From assembly GCA_030386875.1 (NCBI GenBank), contig CM059564.1, positions 66,445,936 through 66,509,935 of the forward strand: a stretch of 64,000 bases of DNA. Reading direction: 5' to 3'. Each line of letters begins with the position of its first letter. The first letter of the stretch is position 1. The notes under the pieces are model-generated. The model ran no database searches. It was given only the letters and a program-made list of their open reading frames with translations, and had not been told where the DNA came from. This DNA comes from Morinoia aosen (Eukaryota; Arthropoda; Malacostraca; Amphipoda; Talitridae). Of this stretch, positions 1 through 10,280 are shown in pieces. The position numbers and the translations under genes were made by a program.

Positions 1-903
1 GAGGGCATTGTGTTGCGATATTAAAAAATATCATGGCGCATGTGTTTCTTAACACACTTTACACACGTAGATTACACGCTTTAGTGTAGGGACTATGAAT
101 GTGCGGCTGTTGCCGATATCGTGAAAAATGTTGGACAGAGAAGGGTTAATTAATACTGTGTTCCTGGGAAACGAATGCTTTAAAATTGCGGAAACGTGGG
201 AATGCATCGCTAATGGGAGTGGTAAACTTAGCAATCACGGTTATTAATAATTATAGGGTAAATGCTGTGATGAATGTATGAATAATGAATGTCCTGCTGT
301 CATGGTTTTAACCGCGACGCATAAGAAACGATCATTTATGGGGGACGCTCCACTATTTGATTTGTTTAAATCAGCCCTGAGGAATGTCGTTAGCCTCGCT
401 GACGGTTATTCATATTCGACTTCGCACCGACTTGTCGTAAACGGCTCGATTGAAACACACAAGGATCACCACCCTAGCTTGTTTAAACCAAAGTGAAATT
501 TAAAGGTAGTAGTAAGGGAAGTAGGCCTCCCGGTACAATTTAGACCTTTTGGAGAATTTCAGCAATTAAAGAACCATCTCCATAAGCCACCAAACCCATG
601 TTTCTACAAATTAGCTCATAAGCTAATGTATATACTAAAAATATATTATCATTTTGCATGATTATTTTATAGACTAACTTGAATAGTAAAAATATAATGG
701 TTCCATCTTAAATTTCAGATCAAGAAAAACGATTTCCAATGAAATTTCGAACAAATAAATAATCTCAATAACACGCTTAAAGTATATTTTTAAATACTGA
801 CAATACTGGAATCTCTGTGTGAGTGTACAGGCTGATGTTTCATTTACAAAGTATTTACGAAGTCTTTAAAATACTTCTTCGGAATATAAAATGATTTAAA
901 TTC

Positions 904-1614
904 CTAAAACATTGTCTCACCCAGAACGTCTCTGTTTGCTATTATGTAGCTGCTACGAGGAATATTGCGAGTATCACTGCAAAATTCTATAAATTCTTCA
1001 AAAGACCTGTCTCCTGCGACAATGTCCATGTGAATGGTTCTCATATAATTATTAACCGGCAATTCAAATAGAATCAATAGGTTTGCATTCGTCCGCATCG
1101 ACTGAAGAGGTAACAAATAATAATTTTGAGTTAAGTATATCGAACTGTAACTATTATGTCTGCCTCGGGTTAAAAATGATCAGCTGGTGTCTGATTCTTT
1201 TCAGTTGCTCTATCATCAATTATCAAAAAATTCTTTTTTTAGCATCTACTTCTCTAGGATCGGAAATAGAAGCGACATTTTCAAAATATTTAGCGATTAA
1301 CTCTGCATTGCGTTTCAGAGGTAAACCTTCGAGAAGTTTATCAATATTTCCACTACCGATTTTAAGATGTTCAAATATTTCAGACTGTTTATAACCTTTT
1401 GAAAAAGCATTTTTGAGTAGTTCATATTCTGCTTGTTCCGTCGATTTACTATGAAAAAACAGGTCGGTAAAATCGATATATTCCTCAAAAAGAAGTCTAA
1501 ACCAAAACCGGTTTTACCACAATTCAATCTACCCTCTATTACGCACCGTAAGAAAAGTGAAGGAATAATAAAGTGATTCTTTTGTTCGCTCTTATCTTGC
1601 CAACTATATAACAT
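904..1614 (-). pseudogene. Packaging ATPase relic (FtsK/A32-like, Maverick type)
   Basis: In Maverick/Polinton elements this ATPase is thought to pump DNA into a capsid. On the minus strand the relic starts with ATG at 1614, followed by a Walker A-like GRLNCGKT. After a frame change comes a stretch with FFHSKSTEQAEYELL, typical of the family. Further on are an IDD Walker B-like site and a hydrophobic strand ending YLTQNYYLLP, spread over frames interrupted by stops. The last 70 residues (904-1116) are open in one frame, include SMRTNANLLILFELP, and end in TAG at 904-906. At least two frame changes and several stops make it non-functional. Assignment rests on motif order from memory of the family; a poxvirus-like or adintovirus-like relative is possible. 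Confidence 0.65.
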
Positions 1615-1684
1615 TTTTATAAATGAATCTCACCAACAATATCAATTTTTTATTGAATTTGAGTTTCCAAGCTTTCTTCCAAAT

Positions 1685-1861
1685 TTAATAGTTCTGATCG
1701 TATTGGTAAAATTGAGTCTTTAATTTATTTAAATCAAACATCAGGTTATTATCAAGTTCTCGAATTTGCTCATTATCGACGAGCAGCTGGTTTATATTTC
1801 CTGAGTTAAGAACAACATCTCGTTGAACACTTGTAATACAGTTTTGCATTTTATTTAACAT
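1685..1861 (-). CDS. Small ORF upstream of the ATPase relic
   Basis: A 58-codon ORF starts with ATG at 1861 and ends with TAA at 1685-1687, about 70 bp before the ATPase start on the same strand. It is polar, with many Asn, Gln, Asp and Leu residues, and looks able to form a helix. I do not recognise it. It was not seen beside the second relic, which ends near 56590. It may be a leftover of a structural or accessory gene of the element, or chance. Confidence 0.25.
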   Translation of the reverse strand: MLNKMQNCITSVQRDVVLNSGNINQLLVDNEQIRELDNNLMFDLNKLKTQFYQYDQNY

Positions 1862-1939
1862 ATTTTACTCTAGATCGCTTCTCAAATGGTTGCCTAAGAA
1901 ATCGACTTCGTTTTACAAAGGTTAGTGATGGATAATGTG

Positions 1940-2210
1940 GGTTGGTCCTTGTTCGGGCGGCACCCATTTTGATAACGTCTCTGTCTTAGGGATACCTGCA
2001 GAGGGTAGTTAGTTGATCGTTAAAAGCCGTATTTTCTGAAGCTGGTTATTCCGTTGAATTCTTCCTGATGTTCAGGGATCGGAGAGAAAATCATATTTGC
2101 TGACTGACGAAGCCGTAATTTCTGCGGCTGATTTATTCCGTTGGAATATTCCTGATGTTCAGGGATCGGAGAGAAAGTCAGGTTTGCTGACCTTTATTTA
2201 TTAAGTTAAG
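1940..2210. repeat. Dispersed repeat with internal ~85-bp duplication
   Basis: Two adjacent diverged copies of a unit running from AGCCGTA to TTTGCTGAC lie at about 2024-2106 and 2109-2202, each with the phrase GTTCAGGGATCGGAGAGAAA. The preceding part, with GGTTGGTCCTT, and one copy of the unit recur in inverted orientation at about 56860-57000. Both copies sit beside an ATPase relic, so the repeat may belong to the same element family, although the relative orientation differs. Confidence 0.5.
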
Positions 2211-2511
2211 ATTCGTCAACAGTTTTCTTTTCGTTGCTGCGAATAGCTTCTAATATTTTTCGAAATTCCAGATTGTTGCGTGAAGAAGCTAATGTTTTAG
2301 CTGAGTAGCGAAATTTCCGCAAAATAATTCCTGCGAAAAGCGATTGAGTTAACATGATTACGAAAATTTGAAGATCGTGACAAAAGTACGTTTCACAAGT
2401 ATCTATGATACGCGAACTCTATACTCTAGGGAAGCATTATTTTCCCTACGTAGTACACAGGCACCAGTCCACCTATTTTGGCGATGGCTTAAATACAGGC
2501 ATATGCAGTAG

Positions 2512-2519
2512 GGTAAAAT
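2512..2519. repeat. Target-site duplication of the hAT element, left
   Basis: GGTAAAAT directly precedes the left terminal repeat and recurs at 5282-5289 directly after the right one. Exact identity over 8 bp suggests that insertion is recent relative to point decay of the flanks. Confidence 0.85.
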
Positions 2520-2789
2520 CAGTGTTGGGCCCGCAACTTTCAAAATGTTGCGGCGCCACTGCAACCGCAACTTTGAAAAAACCAAAATTGCAATCGCAAC
2601 CGCAACGCGCAACCGCAACTTTTTAATTATTAAACATAGTTTGAATTAAATATTATTTATTGTTTTTACGTAGATATTGCTTTGAATAAAAATAATATTT
2701 CGATATTCAAAATAGGGTATTGTTTTACTAAAAAACTTAATAGATCGAGTAAATGCATCGACGAGAATTGAATGAAATATCAAGATACT

Positions 2790-3110
2790 GAAAAAAATGT
2801 TTCATTTGTATGTATAGCATGAAAAATAAAATGAATTCTATTTTCTAATAATAATAAGGTCGAAGAGGTACCTAGCTAGTAGCTATATTTTAATGGGAGT
2901 TCCGTATACGTAATGAGGTATATATGGCAAAAATGAGAAAGGCGCAACCTCGTGTCGTGCTGAAAACCACGACACTACAGAAAGAAACGTTTCATTTGCA
3001 AATATAGCAAGAACATTAACTGAATTCTATTTTCTAATAATAATATTGAAAAGGTACCTAGCTAGTAGCTGTATTTTCATAGGAATTCTGCATATATATA
3101 GCAAAAAAAT
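2790..3110. repeat. Tandem duplication inside the hAT element
   Basis: Two copies about 190 bp apart share TTTCATTTG, GAATTCTATTTTCTAATAAT and GGTACCTAGCTAGTAGCT (about 2800-2930 and 2985-3105). They are diverged but clearly aligned, and no coding function is seen. Confidence 0.6.
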
Positions 3111-3231
3111 TAGAAAACAGAAAAGTGCAGAACATTTGTACACCCTATATGACGCATAAAGAAAAACCATGCAAATGCTCTTGTAATATATGATATTCCT
3201 CTCTTTTTTGTTTTTCCTCTGTTATGATTTA

Positions 3232-4282
3232 GAGGGATCTACAACCCTGGACTCGACCTCTTCGTTCAAACTTCACTGTACACATTTCTATCGCACCGAT
3301 GGGAACGAAAATTTACGCGTGGATGTAAAATTTAATTGCAAACACATTTGCATCTATAAAATTTTTTTATTTTCGCAAAAAAAATAATTTATTTCGCGAT
3401 TATTATAAAAATATATATAGTTGCGCAAAACCCTACTCACTCTATAATTTTCAACGTAGAGGCGGGATTTTGGTCTCATTTGACGCGGAAGGACTGTACC
3501 AAGACCGTAACGTAAGATTTTTTGAATTTCAGATTAAAAAAAATTTATGGTTACATATGTCAAAAAATTGCATTAAAGAGACAAATTCAATATACTTTTT
3601 TCAATCTCAGATTACAGGATTCTATTGCAACTAGGTAAATGAAAATAAATACCGATATGTAAAATTAAATTCTAAACACATTTGATTTTATGAAAAATTT
3701 CGAAATTCGCGATAGAAAAGAAGTGATTGGGCAAACATATATATATATAAAGATATATATATATATTTTCTGCGCAAAACCACATCCCTTCTACAATTTT
3801 CAACGTAGAAGCGTGATTTTGGTCTCATTCGATGCAGTTTGACAGTGGAAACCGCGTAGCAAAGCAAAATTCTGTTTGAATTCTAAATGAAATTTTTATT
3901 GGGAAAAAAGGGGAAAAAAATTATATTTTTTTTCAAATGTTGGATATGTGTACCTATAACTTTCTTCTAGGTCGAAAATCAAAAAAATCCTACGTTACGG
4001 TCTTGGTACAGTCCTTCCGCGTCGAATGAGATCAAAATCACGCTTCTAGGTTAAAAATTATAGAGTAAGTAGGGTTTTGCGCAAGGATTTATATTTTTCT
4101 AATAATCGCGAAATAAATTATTAGTTTTTGCGAAAATCGAAAAATTTTATGGATGCAAATGTGTTTGGCATTCAATTTTACATATCTGTATGCATTTTTG
4201 TTCACCTAGTTGCGATAGAAATTGGAAAAAAGATTTTTGTAAAATTTGGTTGTCAAAGGGTAGTCCAGGGTAGTAGATCCCC
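3232..4282. mobile_element. Foldback MITE with ~320-bp terminal inverted repeats, nested in the hAT element
   Basis: The left arm (about 3232-3550) begins GAGGGATCTACAACCCTGGAC. The right arm (about 3950-4282) is its diverged reverse complement, ending GGGTAGTAGATCCCC. Both arms contain TTGCGCAAAACCCTA, ATTTATTTCGCGATTATTA and GGACTGTACCAAGACCGTAACGTA. A further direct partial copy sits in the centre near 3770-3870. TA lies at both junctions (3230-3231 and 4283-4284), the target preference of Tc1/mariner relatives. No transposase is present. Confidence 0.65.
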
Positions 4283-4511
4283 TAATACTAGTTCATGATC
4301 TCAATGTGACAATGTCAATGCAGTGTACTGACAATCAACGTTGCCTATCAAAAATGTTGACACTTCAAAATGTTTGTCTGAAAGCCGAGCACATCGTGGT
4401 CTTAAAATTTTTTTGCTTTAATAAGAACTTTCGTTCGACCGCAGTGCTCGATGGTATTGGCGTGTTAAATAGGATGAACGAAGCGACAAATTCACTCGAA
4501 AGAAACATCGC

Positions 4512-4838
4512 TCAGTGAACATCAGGGTTGCTAGTTCTGTTGATTACTGCCTTTTTCAGCCAATCATTGACTTGTTTCAACGAATTTTTCTTCGATTTTT
4601 CCGTGTCATCCGATATCATTTCGACGTTGAAGAAGTCATCTTCGTCATCTACGTCCTCGGCACTGCTCTCCTCAGCTGAAATACCATTTTCCGATCTGTT
4701 ATTAAGATGGGCGATTAGTTTTTCTGTTATTAACTCCACTTTTTGTACATCGTTTAGCCCTTTTAGCTTAAAATGTGGATACAGAGGGGACGCCAGGATA
4801 AAATCGTCGTTGTGAAGTACATTGGCAAATCGCAACAT
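4512..4838 (-). pseudogene. hAT transposase fragment
   Basis: The 108-codon minus-strand ORF begins MLRFANVLHNDDFILASPLY and continues with HFKLKGL. This resembles the block before the C-terminal dimerisation domain of hAT transposases, where a hydrophobic stretch is followed by a (D/H)P-x-FK-type motif. An acidic region rich in Glu, Asp and Ser follows. The DDE catalytic residues and the dimerisation end are absent, so it cannot act alone. It lies within the hAT termini, which supports the assignment. Confidence 0.55.
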
Positions 4839-5206
4839 CTAGCTAGGTAGATTTGCTGTACAACATGTGGTAGCACATTTACAATTCACATCATTCCTAA
4901 AACCATATGTTATATAATGAGTTACATTAAATGAACTTATATACTATAAGAAAAGGGTATGTGTTTCACTGTATCGCCTAATGCTAATAATAAACTGTTG
5001 ACAAATGGGTTGTACCCTTTACGGTTTAGTTTCGAACGAGAATGAAACGCGTATTGAACTGTATTGAAGTTATTTTAAAAATTTAATTACCATCGTGATG
5101 TTGCGGTTGCGGCCTGACACGTCGAAAATTGTTACGATCGCCACAGATTCGCAACTTTCCAAAAATTGTTGCGGCGCAACCGCAACAGAAAAAGTTGCGA
5201 TAGAAA

Positions 5207-5269
5207 TTCATTTATTGAATTCTTCACGTGGAAATCACAATTGTTGACATCGCCAGATCTCTCTCAAAC
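5207..5269. repeat. 63-bp direct repeat, copy inside the hAT right end
   Basis: The 63 bp from TTCATTTATTG to CTCTCAAAC recur exactly at 5550-5612, outside the element. Inside, the copy lies between the GTTGC-rich subterminal region and the 11-bp right terminal repeat. At the left end the terminal repeat abuts the subterminal region directly. Confidence 0.85.
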
Positions 5270-5307
5270 TGCCCAACACTGGGTAAAATATACTCGCCCA
5301 TCAAGAA

Positions 5308-5470
5308 ATTTTTCTTAAACGAATTCCCCCCCCCCCTCTTCCTTCCGCAGTACTAATAAAAATGAATATATAACGAAATAGAAGCGAAAAGTAGCTCATT
5401 TTCGTCACAGTGGTTCCTTTGTCTGGTTCCTCAGTTTAACTGCGATATTGAACCTTGAGTTCAATCAATC
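5308..5470. repeat. Dispersed repeat, copy 1
   Basis: A stretch beginning with a C-run and containing AAAAATGAATATATAAC, GCGAAAAGTAGCTCATTTTCG and CAGTTTAACTGC is matched by diverged sequence at 58350-58515. No coding capacity is seen; the family is unknown. Confidence 0.55.
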
Positions 5471-6027
5471 TAAAATTTGTGAATTTATCAAATGAATTCC
5501 ATTTCGTCAGACCTATTCTTTTCCATAAGTTTTTTGAACGTTCCAAAATTTCATTTATTGAATTCTTCACGTGGAAATCACAATTGTTGACATCGCCAGA
5601 TCTCTCTCAAACGTCGCCATGCATACGGGCACCGTGTACTGAAAACTAACTAATAACCGTAGAACCACCTGTAAAGAATATCTGTTTGAACAGTCTGCTA
5701 TAAGAGATTTTTACATTATATTGAAAGTAATTTGAGCTTATGCAGTTCGATAAAAAATTACTTGTCATAGAAAATTACGCCACCGAACAATTTTTTTATT
5801 TACTTTAAAGTTACATTCAATTTCCCAACCAGGTGTATTTCTAGCTGTCTAATACTGAATGGCCGATAAATGATCATTAAGATTCGGAGACTGCCAAAAA
5901 AAATTACGTGATGTACAACGAACACATAACAGGGTTGCAATAAAAGCCTAATTAGATCTGCCTCGACAAGTTTTCTGTCACCCATGGAGTGTTTCAGTTA
6001 GCTAAGACGATACACTTTTTCTTTCAG

Positions 6028-6161
6028 CTGGCACTTCCCTCAGAAGAAAATGTTCGTCGGACTGGTGTTCCCGACCCTGCTCGTCAAAGGATTCTACAAC
6101 ATTACTGGCAGAATATTCGCCCTGCCAATTGACGGCAACGGACCCTACACCTCCCTGCTCA
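6028..6161 (+). CDS. takeout/JHBP family gene A, third-last coding exon
   Basis: Members of this family are secreted lipid or juvenile-hormone binding proteins with an elongated alpha-wrap fold. They act in insect haemolymph or sensory and feeding tissues. This exon follows a pyrimidine-rich acceptor (TTTTTCTTTCAG) and ends at donor A|GTGAGT. It reads WHFPQKKMFVGLVFPTLLVK, then GFYNITGRIFALPIDGNGP. This is the family's central signature: a FP-x-L strand, G-x-Y-x-I-x-GRI and LPI-x-G-x-GP. It opens with one base completing a codon (phase 2) and closes with one base (phase 1). Earlier exons, including signal peptide and N-terminal Cys pair, are not between 1 and 6027 and should lie upstream of the window. 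Confidence 0.85.
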
Positions 6162-8029
6162 GTGAGTCACATCAGTGCTGTGAGCCAAAGGAATGTGTTG
6201 AGTACACCATGTGGGGTCTGCATTACCATTATCTGTCGGTACCTCCACTCGCGTGTGCTTCCGTGTTGTGTTGTTGGACATCTGTACCATTATCAAGTTC
6301 GTATAATAGCGCTTAGTTTTTCAAAACACAAGCCTCTTTTCCTCTCGCATCTAACTGCAACTTCTGTGGCACTTACTACTACTGCCCAGCGCTCCAGGCC
6401 CTGAGTGAAACAAACAATCCAATATTGGTGAAAGCTTTTGCCGTTTTCATTGCGTGTTTTCCTTCCCGTGGGCACCTCTGCTGGTGCGAATATTGCTGAC
6501 TCAGTGACGCGGGAGAATTAGTATTCGGAGGTTACGCAAGTCCTGCAAAATCAAGTGCAAGGATCACTTTTGGAGTTACTTAAAATTTTTAAGACTTGCA
6601 CAGTCAGCTGTTCATTTATTTACCATGGCAAGGTGAAGAGAGAGATGTGCTCAATGATCACTCACAGTGGCGAAAAAGAGTAGTCTGAGCTGAATAATAT
6701 TCCTGTACCGAATAGTACCATGATTATATTCGACTAATGCAGACAATCTAGGATCAATGTTTACTTGGTATGGGCTTCATAATGCCAAAATTGATGGTTA
6801 ATATGGAAATTGTTGGCAAAACGATATAATAGCATTAAGGACACAGTCCCCCTTGGGATCCAGGATTTTAAGACCATTTGAGAAATATAAATTTTTGCTG
6901 CAACATGAATTGTAGGAGGTCAAATACATCCTGTGAAAAAATGAGACTCATACGTTCAATCGTTCGCCCGCTACGGGGGTTTGAAGTATAGGAGGGAGGA
7001 AGTGGTATTTTATACTGTTACACCACCCTCTTGACGCTTTGTTCACGGCGCGACGTTGCTATGTCATCTCCTGTGTCTCTGTATTACTACTCTATAATTA
7101 TTTCAGGGGTCTAACCTGAACCAAAATTGTTTTTAAATTTTTAATTAAAATTGGTTACATTTCTTTGTTTTGCCTATAATGAAAACCTCGGGCTTTGAGG
7201 TTTCAAAATGCTTTTTCTCCAACAGTTTTTAAGCTACAGTGATGATTTCAGCATCATTGGATGCGAAGAAACACGGGCTTCCAAAAAACTAGAATTATTT
7301 TTCGAGATTAATTTTTTATTCAAAAGTTATGATGCTATAAACCCGAAACTTTTCGAAAAACAGGTTTGCTCTCGAATTTTTCCATTTTTTCTTTAAAACT
7401 GGAAATATGACAAAAGGCATTTAAGTTTTTGGAATGTCCACGTCTTTTCGCATCCAATGATACCAAAATCATCTCTGTAGCTCAAATACTGTCTGAGAAG
7501 AAGGGTTTTGAACCACCCCCCAAAAAATTTCGTTTCGTATGATTTAAAATTTTTTTTCAAAGAAAATCGCATTTATTCATCGAAGATAAACGATCCCAAA
7601 TTGCATTTCCTATCAGTATATCAAGTTTCATTGCTCTAGGTTCAATAATAGAAAAGAAGGTCTGTATGGGGGACTTTGTCCTTAATACGGGCAAAATATA
7701 CTGCAACATTGAATTTAAAGCGAGTTTTGGTATCTGGATACAGCTGAGGGATAGGCCTACAATGCTCATAAACGGAGTATAAATCATTATGTTCTTTCTA
7801 AATTTATTCCAGAAACATCCTAAATAAATACTTTCTGCTCATTGCAAATGAAGAAACAATTATGTGATGAAACCTTGGTTCAGAATTTATTGTTCAATTA
7901 CAAGACATAATGCAGAAGAATCTGTTTTGCAATGAACTTTCCGCTACTCGTTTCCTCCTAAACTGAAGCTCCAATAATTAACAAAGGGCACAGTTGTATT
8001 GGTAATTTCTAATATTGTTACATCTTCAG
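6162..8029 (+). other. Gene A intron (1868 bp)
   Basis: The intron runs from GTGAGT to a CATCTTCAG acceptor. It holds the TTAA-flanked element at 6839-7681. Nothing else coding is seen. Confidence 0.75.
6839..7681. mobile_element. Non-autonomous DNA element flanked by TTAA, in gene A intron
   Basis: The element begins GGACACAGTCCCCC and ends GGGGGACTTTGTCC, so the terminal inverted repeats are 14 bp with one mismatch. TTAA flanks both sides (6835-6838 and 7682-7685), the target of piggyBac-type transposons, but the palindromic context also allows a TA target of Tc1/mariner type. An internal inverted pair around GCATC.TTGGATGCGAAGA (about 7245-7270) and its complement (about 7445-7470) adds foldback structure. 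There is no transposase ORF. Confidence 0.6.
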
Positions 8030-8167
8030 AGGGGGTCGTCATCGAAAGCGAAGGCAACCTCGGCCTGGAAAATAGAAAGATGTACTTAAAGGATTTCAGT
8101 CTGGACTTCAAGATCCATGATTCAGAGGCAAAAATGGACAACCTCTTCAGCGGAAACCAGGTTTTAA
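8030..8167 (+). CDS. takeout/JHBP family gene A, second-last coding exon
   Basis: The first two bases complete a codon started in the exon at 6028-6161. The exon closes with one base before GTAAGT (phase 1). It encodes GVVIESEGNLGLENRKMYLK, then DFSLDFKIHDSEAKMDNLF and SGNQVL. This matches the family block with alternating strands followed by the DNLF-x-G-(N/D)-x-VL motif that precedes the C-terminal helix. The exon preserves frame from both neighbours. Confidence 0.85.
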
Positions 8168-8737
8168 GTAAGTCTCATTCTCATTAGAGGTTATTCCATC
8201 AAATTCAAGTTGAAAAACGTGTTTTTGTAAGCAAGTGTTCCAAATTTCTTGAAATAAATGTCCGAATGAAATAACGGTTACCCAGATTGACCTGAAATCT
8301 ACTGTATTTCAGACTCCTGGTTAGGGAAGAGAAACGAAGCTTACTATTTCTATTTTTAACGGAAAAAAACACCAGATTTGCAATGCTACGCTTCAAACCC
8401 TAACTGTAAAGTATGAGTGCTCTCAACCAAAAGACCATGGTAACCTAAGAACAAAAAATTTACGAACTGCTTTTCGCTATATTTCGGGATCTTGCACCGC
8501 GGCCACTTGAATATTTCTTTATTTTTCCCCCTTTTTATTTACATTTAGTGCACTCAAAAACAGTACTCTGCAGGATATTTCTCAGCGATGTTGAAGCTAC
8601 TGGATTGCGTGCGTGTTTTGGTAACGTATCTTGTGTCAGTTGTTTTCTAACTTTAATACGAGTACAAGATTAGAATGCACTATTCGAAATTATCTCGTTA
8701 ATATTAATTCTCGTGGGTGATCGAATGGCTCCCGCGT

Positions 8738-8875
8738 TGCATGGTGTGGCTATCACATTCCATGGAGTGGCCCTCACATTCCATGGAGTGGCATCACATT
8801 ACATGGAGAGGTATACACGCTTCATGGAGTAGCTTTCACATTACACTGAGTGGTTCACATTCTCCATGTAAGAGC
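8738..8875. repeat. Minisatellite, units of about 20-27 bp
   Basis: About six diverged copies of a unit like TCACATTCCATGGAGTGGC follow each other in the intron of gene A. Unit length and sequence drift along the array. Confidence 0.7.
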
Positions 8876-9814
8876 TGAGAGAACATGAGCGAAGATTTCC
8901 ATTTCCTGCAATTTGAAAGCCAACACGACTTGCATATGACCGTCTGAGTTAATTTGCACTATTTCAGTTTTGATTCATGTGCATAATTTACGTGATAGGA
9001 GCCTGACTATATATTTATCACTCTTGATGAATACATGGCTAAGTTTCTCCTAAAATGAAGATGTGAACATATTTTTTCTTTGACATTGACTCATCAACAT
9101 CATTGACTACATCATTGACTACTTGCAAAAAATCTATAACTTTTCTCCCCGTTTGAAAAGATGGTAAAGCGAAAAATATAACAGATATTATGACTATTCT
9201 TTCAAAGATATTCTAATATATACATATTTGTTCTCCTGGACATATTGCTCATTTATCACCAGTATAAATGTGTTGCATTTCAATTATATCAGTCTCTTTA
9301 TAAATGGATTTCAGAGCATAAGTTAAGATAGTATTGTAGAATCAAATTTTGAACACTTTTCGAAAGACAAAAATGTATTCGAGCCCTAAAGTCAGTTTTC
9401 AGTTCTGCTACTTACAACAGAACCCAACAACCGTAGTATTCGAACAAACGTAGTCAACGTGTTTCCTGCAATAAGGAGCACGCAAAGGTTTTAACATTTC
9501 ATTTAAAAAAGAAAAGATCTGTAGTCTGGAATTTAAAAAAACGCAGCAACTCATAATGCTAGAATGAATGAAAGAAGTTTGTGACAATGCTCATCTTTCA
9601 AAGATATTCTATCTAACCTGGAAAAAAATATTTCCGAAAAATTATCAATATCAGCACATCTAAGGCAATGAATCCATGAACACTGCTACATATTAATAAG
9701 GCCACGTTGCCACAAGGATCGCTACATAACCCAACCTGGCTTAATATCATAGCTGATCAAACTTGTTTTCAAATACCGAGCCTAAATATGTGAACCCACG
9801 CAAAAAAATTCCAG

Positions 9815-10120
9815 CTATATGTTTAACCTTGCTAACAACAAAAAAACGGCTTCTACGGATGCTTTATTTCCAATTTCAAGCCGGATACACATCACTTTGT
9901 ATATTGGATTTTCAAATGCCTTATAACTAACACCAGGACACCATGACGCTTTCCCCCGGTCAAGACCGGTACCCATTTCAGACACCTGGGTAGAGTGGGG
10001 TATTGTGCTTGGAATTTTTCCCCTATACCCAACGGAGAAATTCGTCACCAGCGGCGGGACTCGAACCCTCGTTGCCCGCACGGAGGCAGGTCCTAAATCC
10101 ACACGGCTATGATGAGCACT
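9815..10120 (-). mobile_element. tRNA-derived SINE
   Basis: On the minus strand a tRNA-like head carries a polymerase III box A-like TAGCCGTGTGG (10099-10109) and a perfect box B GGTTCGAGTCC (10057-10067), 31 bp apart. An unrelated body of about 220 bp follows, reading towards 9815. It is not a functional tRNA: there is no matching acceptor stem after the box B arm. The downstream limit is uncertain; a T/GTT-rich tail near 9835 may be the 3' end. Confidence 0.65.
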
Positions 10121-10129
10121 TACTAACTA

Positions 10130-10280
10130 ACTAATTAAACCTTCCCTATCCCAACTGCACCTATCCTAACCGATTCTCATCCAACCTTATCCTCAAATAA
10201 CCTAACTTATCCAAACTTAAAATATCTTAACGTGGTAACCTAACGTTTCCCATAACCTAACCTACCCTAGCCTATTTTAA
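10130..10280. repeat. Degenerate CCTAA-rich tract
   Basis: Many CCTAACC, CCTATCC and CCTTATCC words occur over about 150 bp. They resemble the insect telomere unit CCTAA but form no regular array. This is probably an interstitial low-complexity tract rather than a telomere. Confidence 0.5.

Larger units (their letters stand above)
1..1870 (-). mobile_element. Maverick/Polinton-like relic, copy 1 (left end outside window)
   Basis: The segment is a diverged copy of the sequence at 36413-36964 plus 55569-56590. The two can be aligned by eye over most of their length, for example from the first bases to 36413 onward, 510-640 to 55575-55690, and 1083-1230 to 56155-56280. On the minus strand it encodes a broken packaging ATPase (904-1614) and a small upstream ORF (1685-1861). 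The ATPase has the form found in Maverick/Polinton self-synthesising transposons and related DNA viruses. No integrase, PolB or capsid gene was recognised, so this is a fragment. The right boundary is a judgement; the copy at 55569 stops resembling it near 56590. Confidence 0.6.
2520..5281 (-). mobile_element. hAT-superfamily DNA transposon, degenerate
   Basis: The ends are CAGTGTTGGGC (2520-2530) and its exact reverse complement GCCCAACACTG (5271-5281), flanked by a perfect 8-bp duplication GGTAAAAT at 2512-2519 and 5282-5289. An 8-bp duplication and CAGTG-type ends are classic for hAT. Both subterminal regions (2531-2628 and 5098-5195) are packed with GCAAC/GTTGC motifs in opposite orientation, as expected for transposase-binding arrays. 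A 108-codon minus-strand ORF resembles part of a hAT transposase. The 2.76-kb body also holds a nested MITE and a tandem duplication, so no full transposase remains. Confidence 0.85.

Noticed and set aside
10130..10280. Telomere-like CCTAA tract
   Set aside because: Irregular units within an intron; not a true telomeric array.
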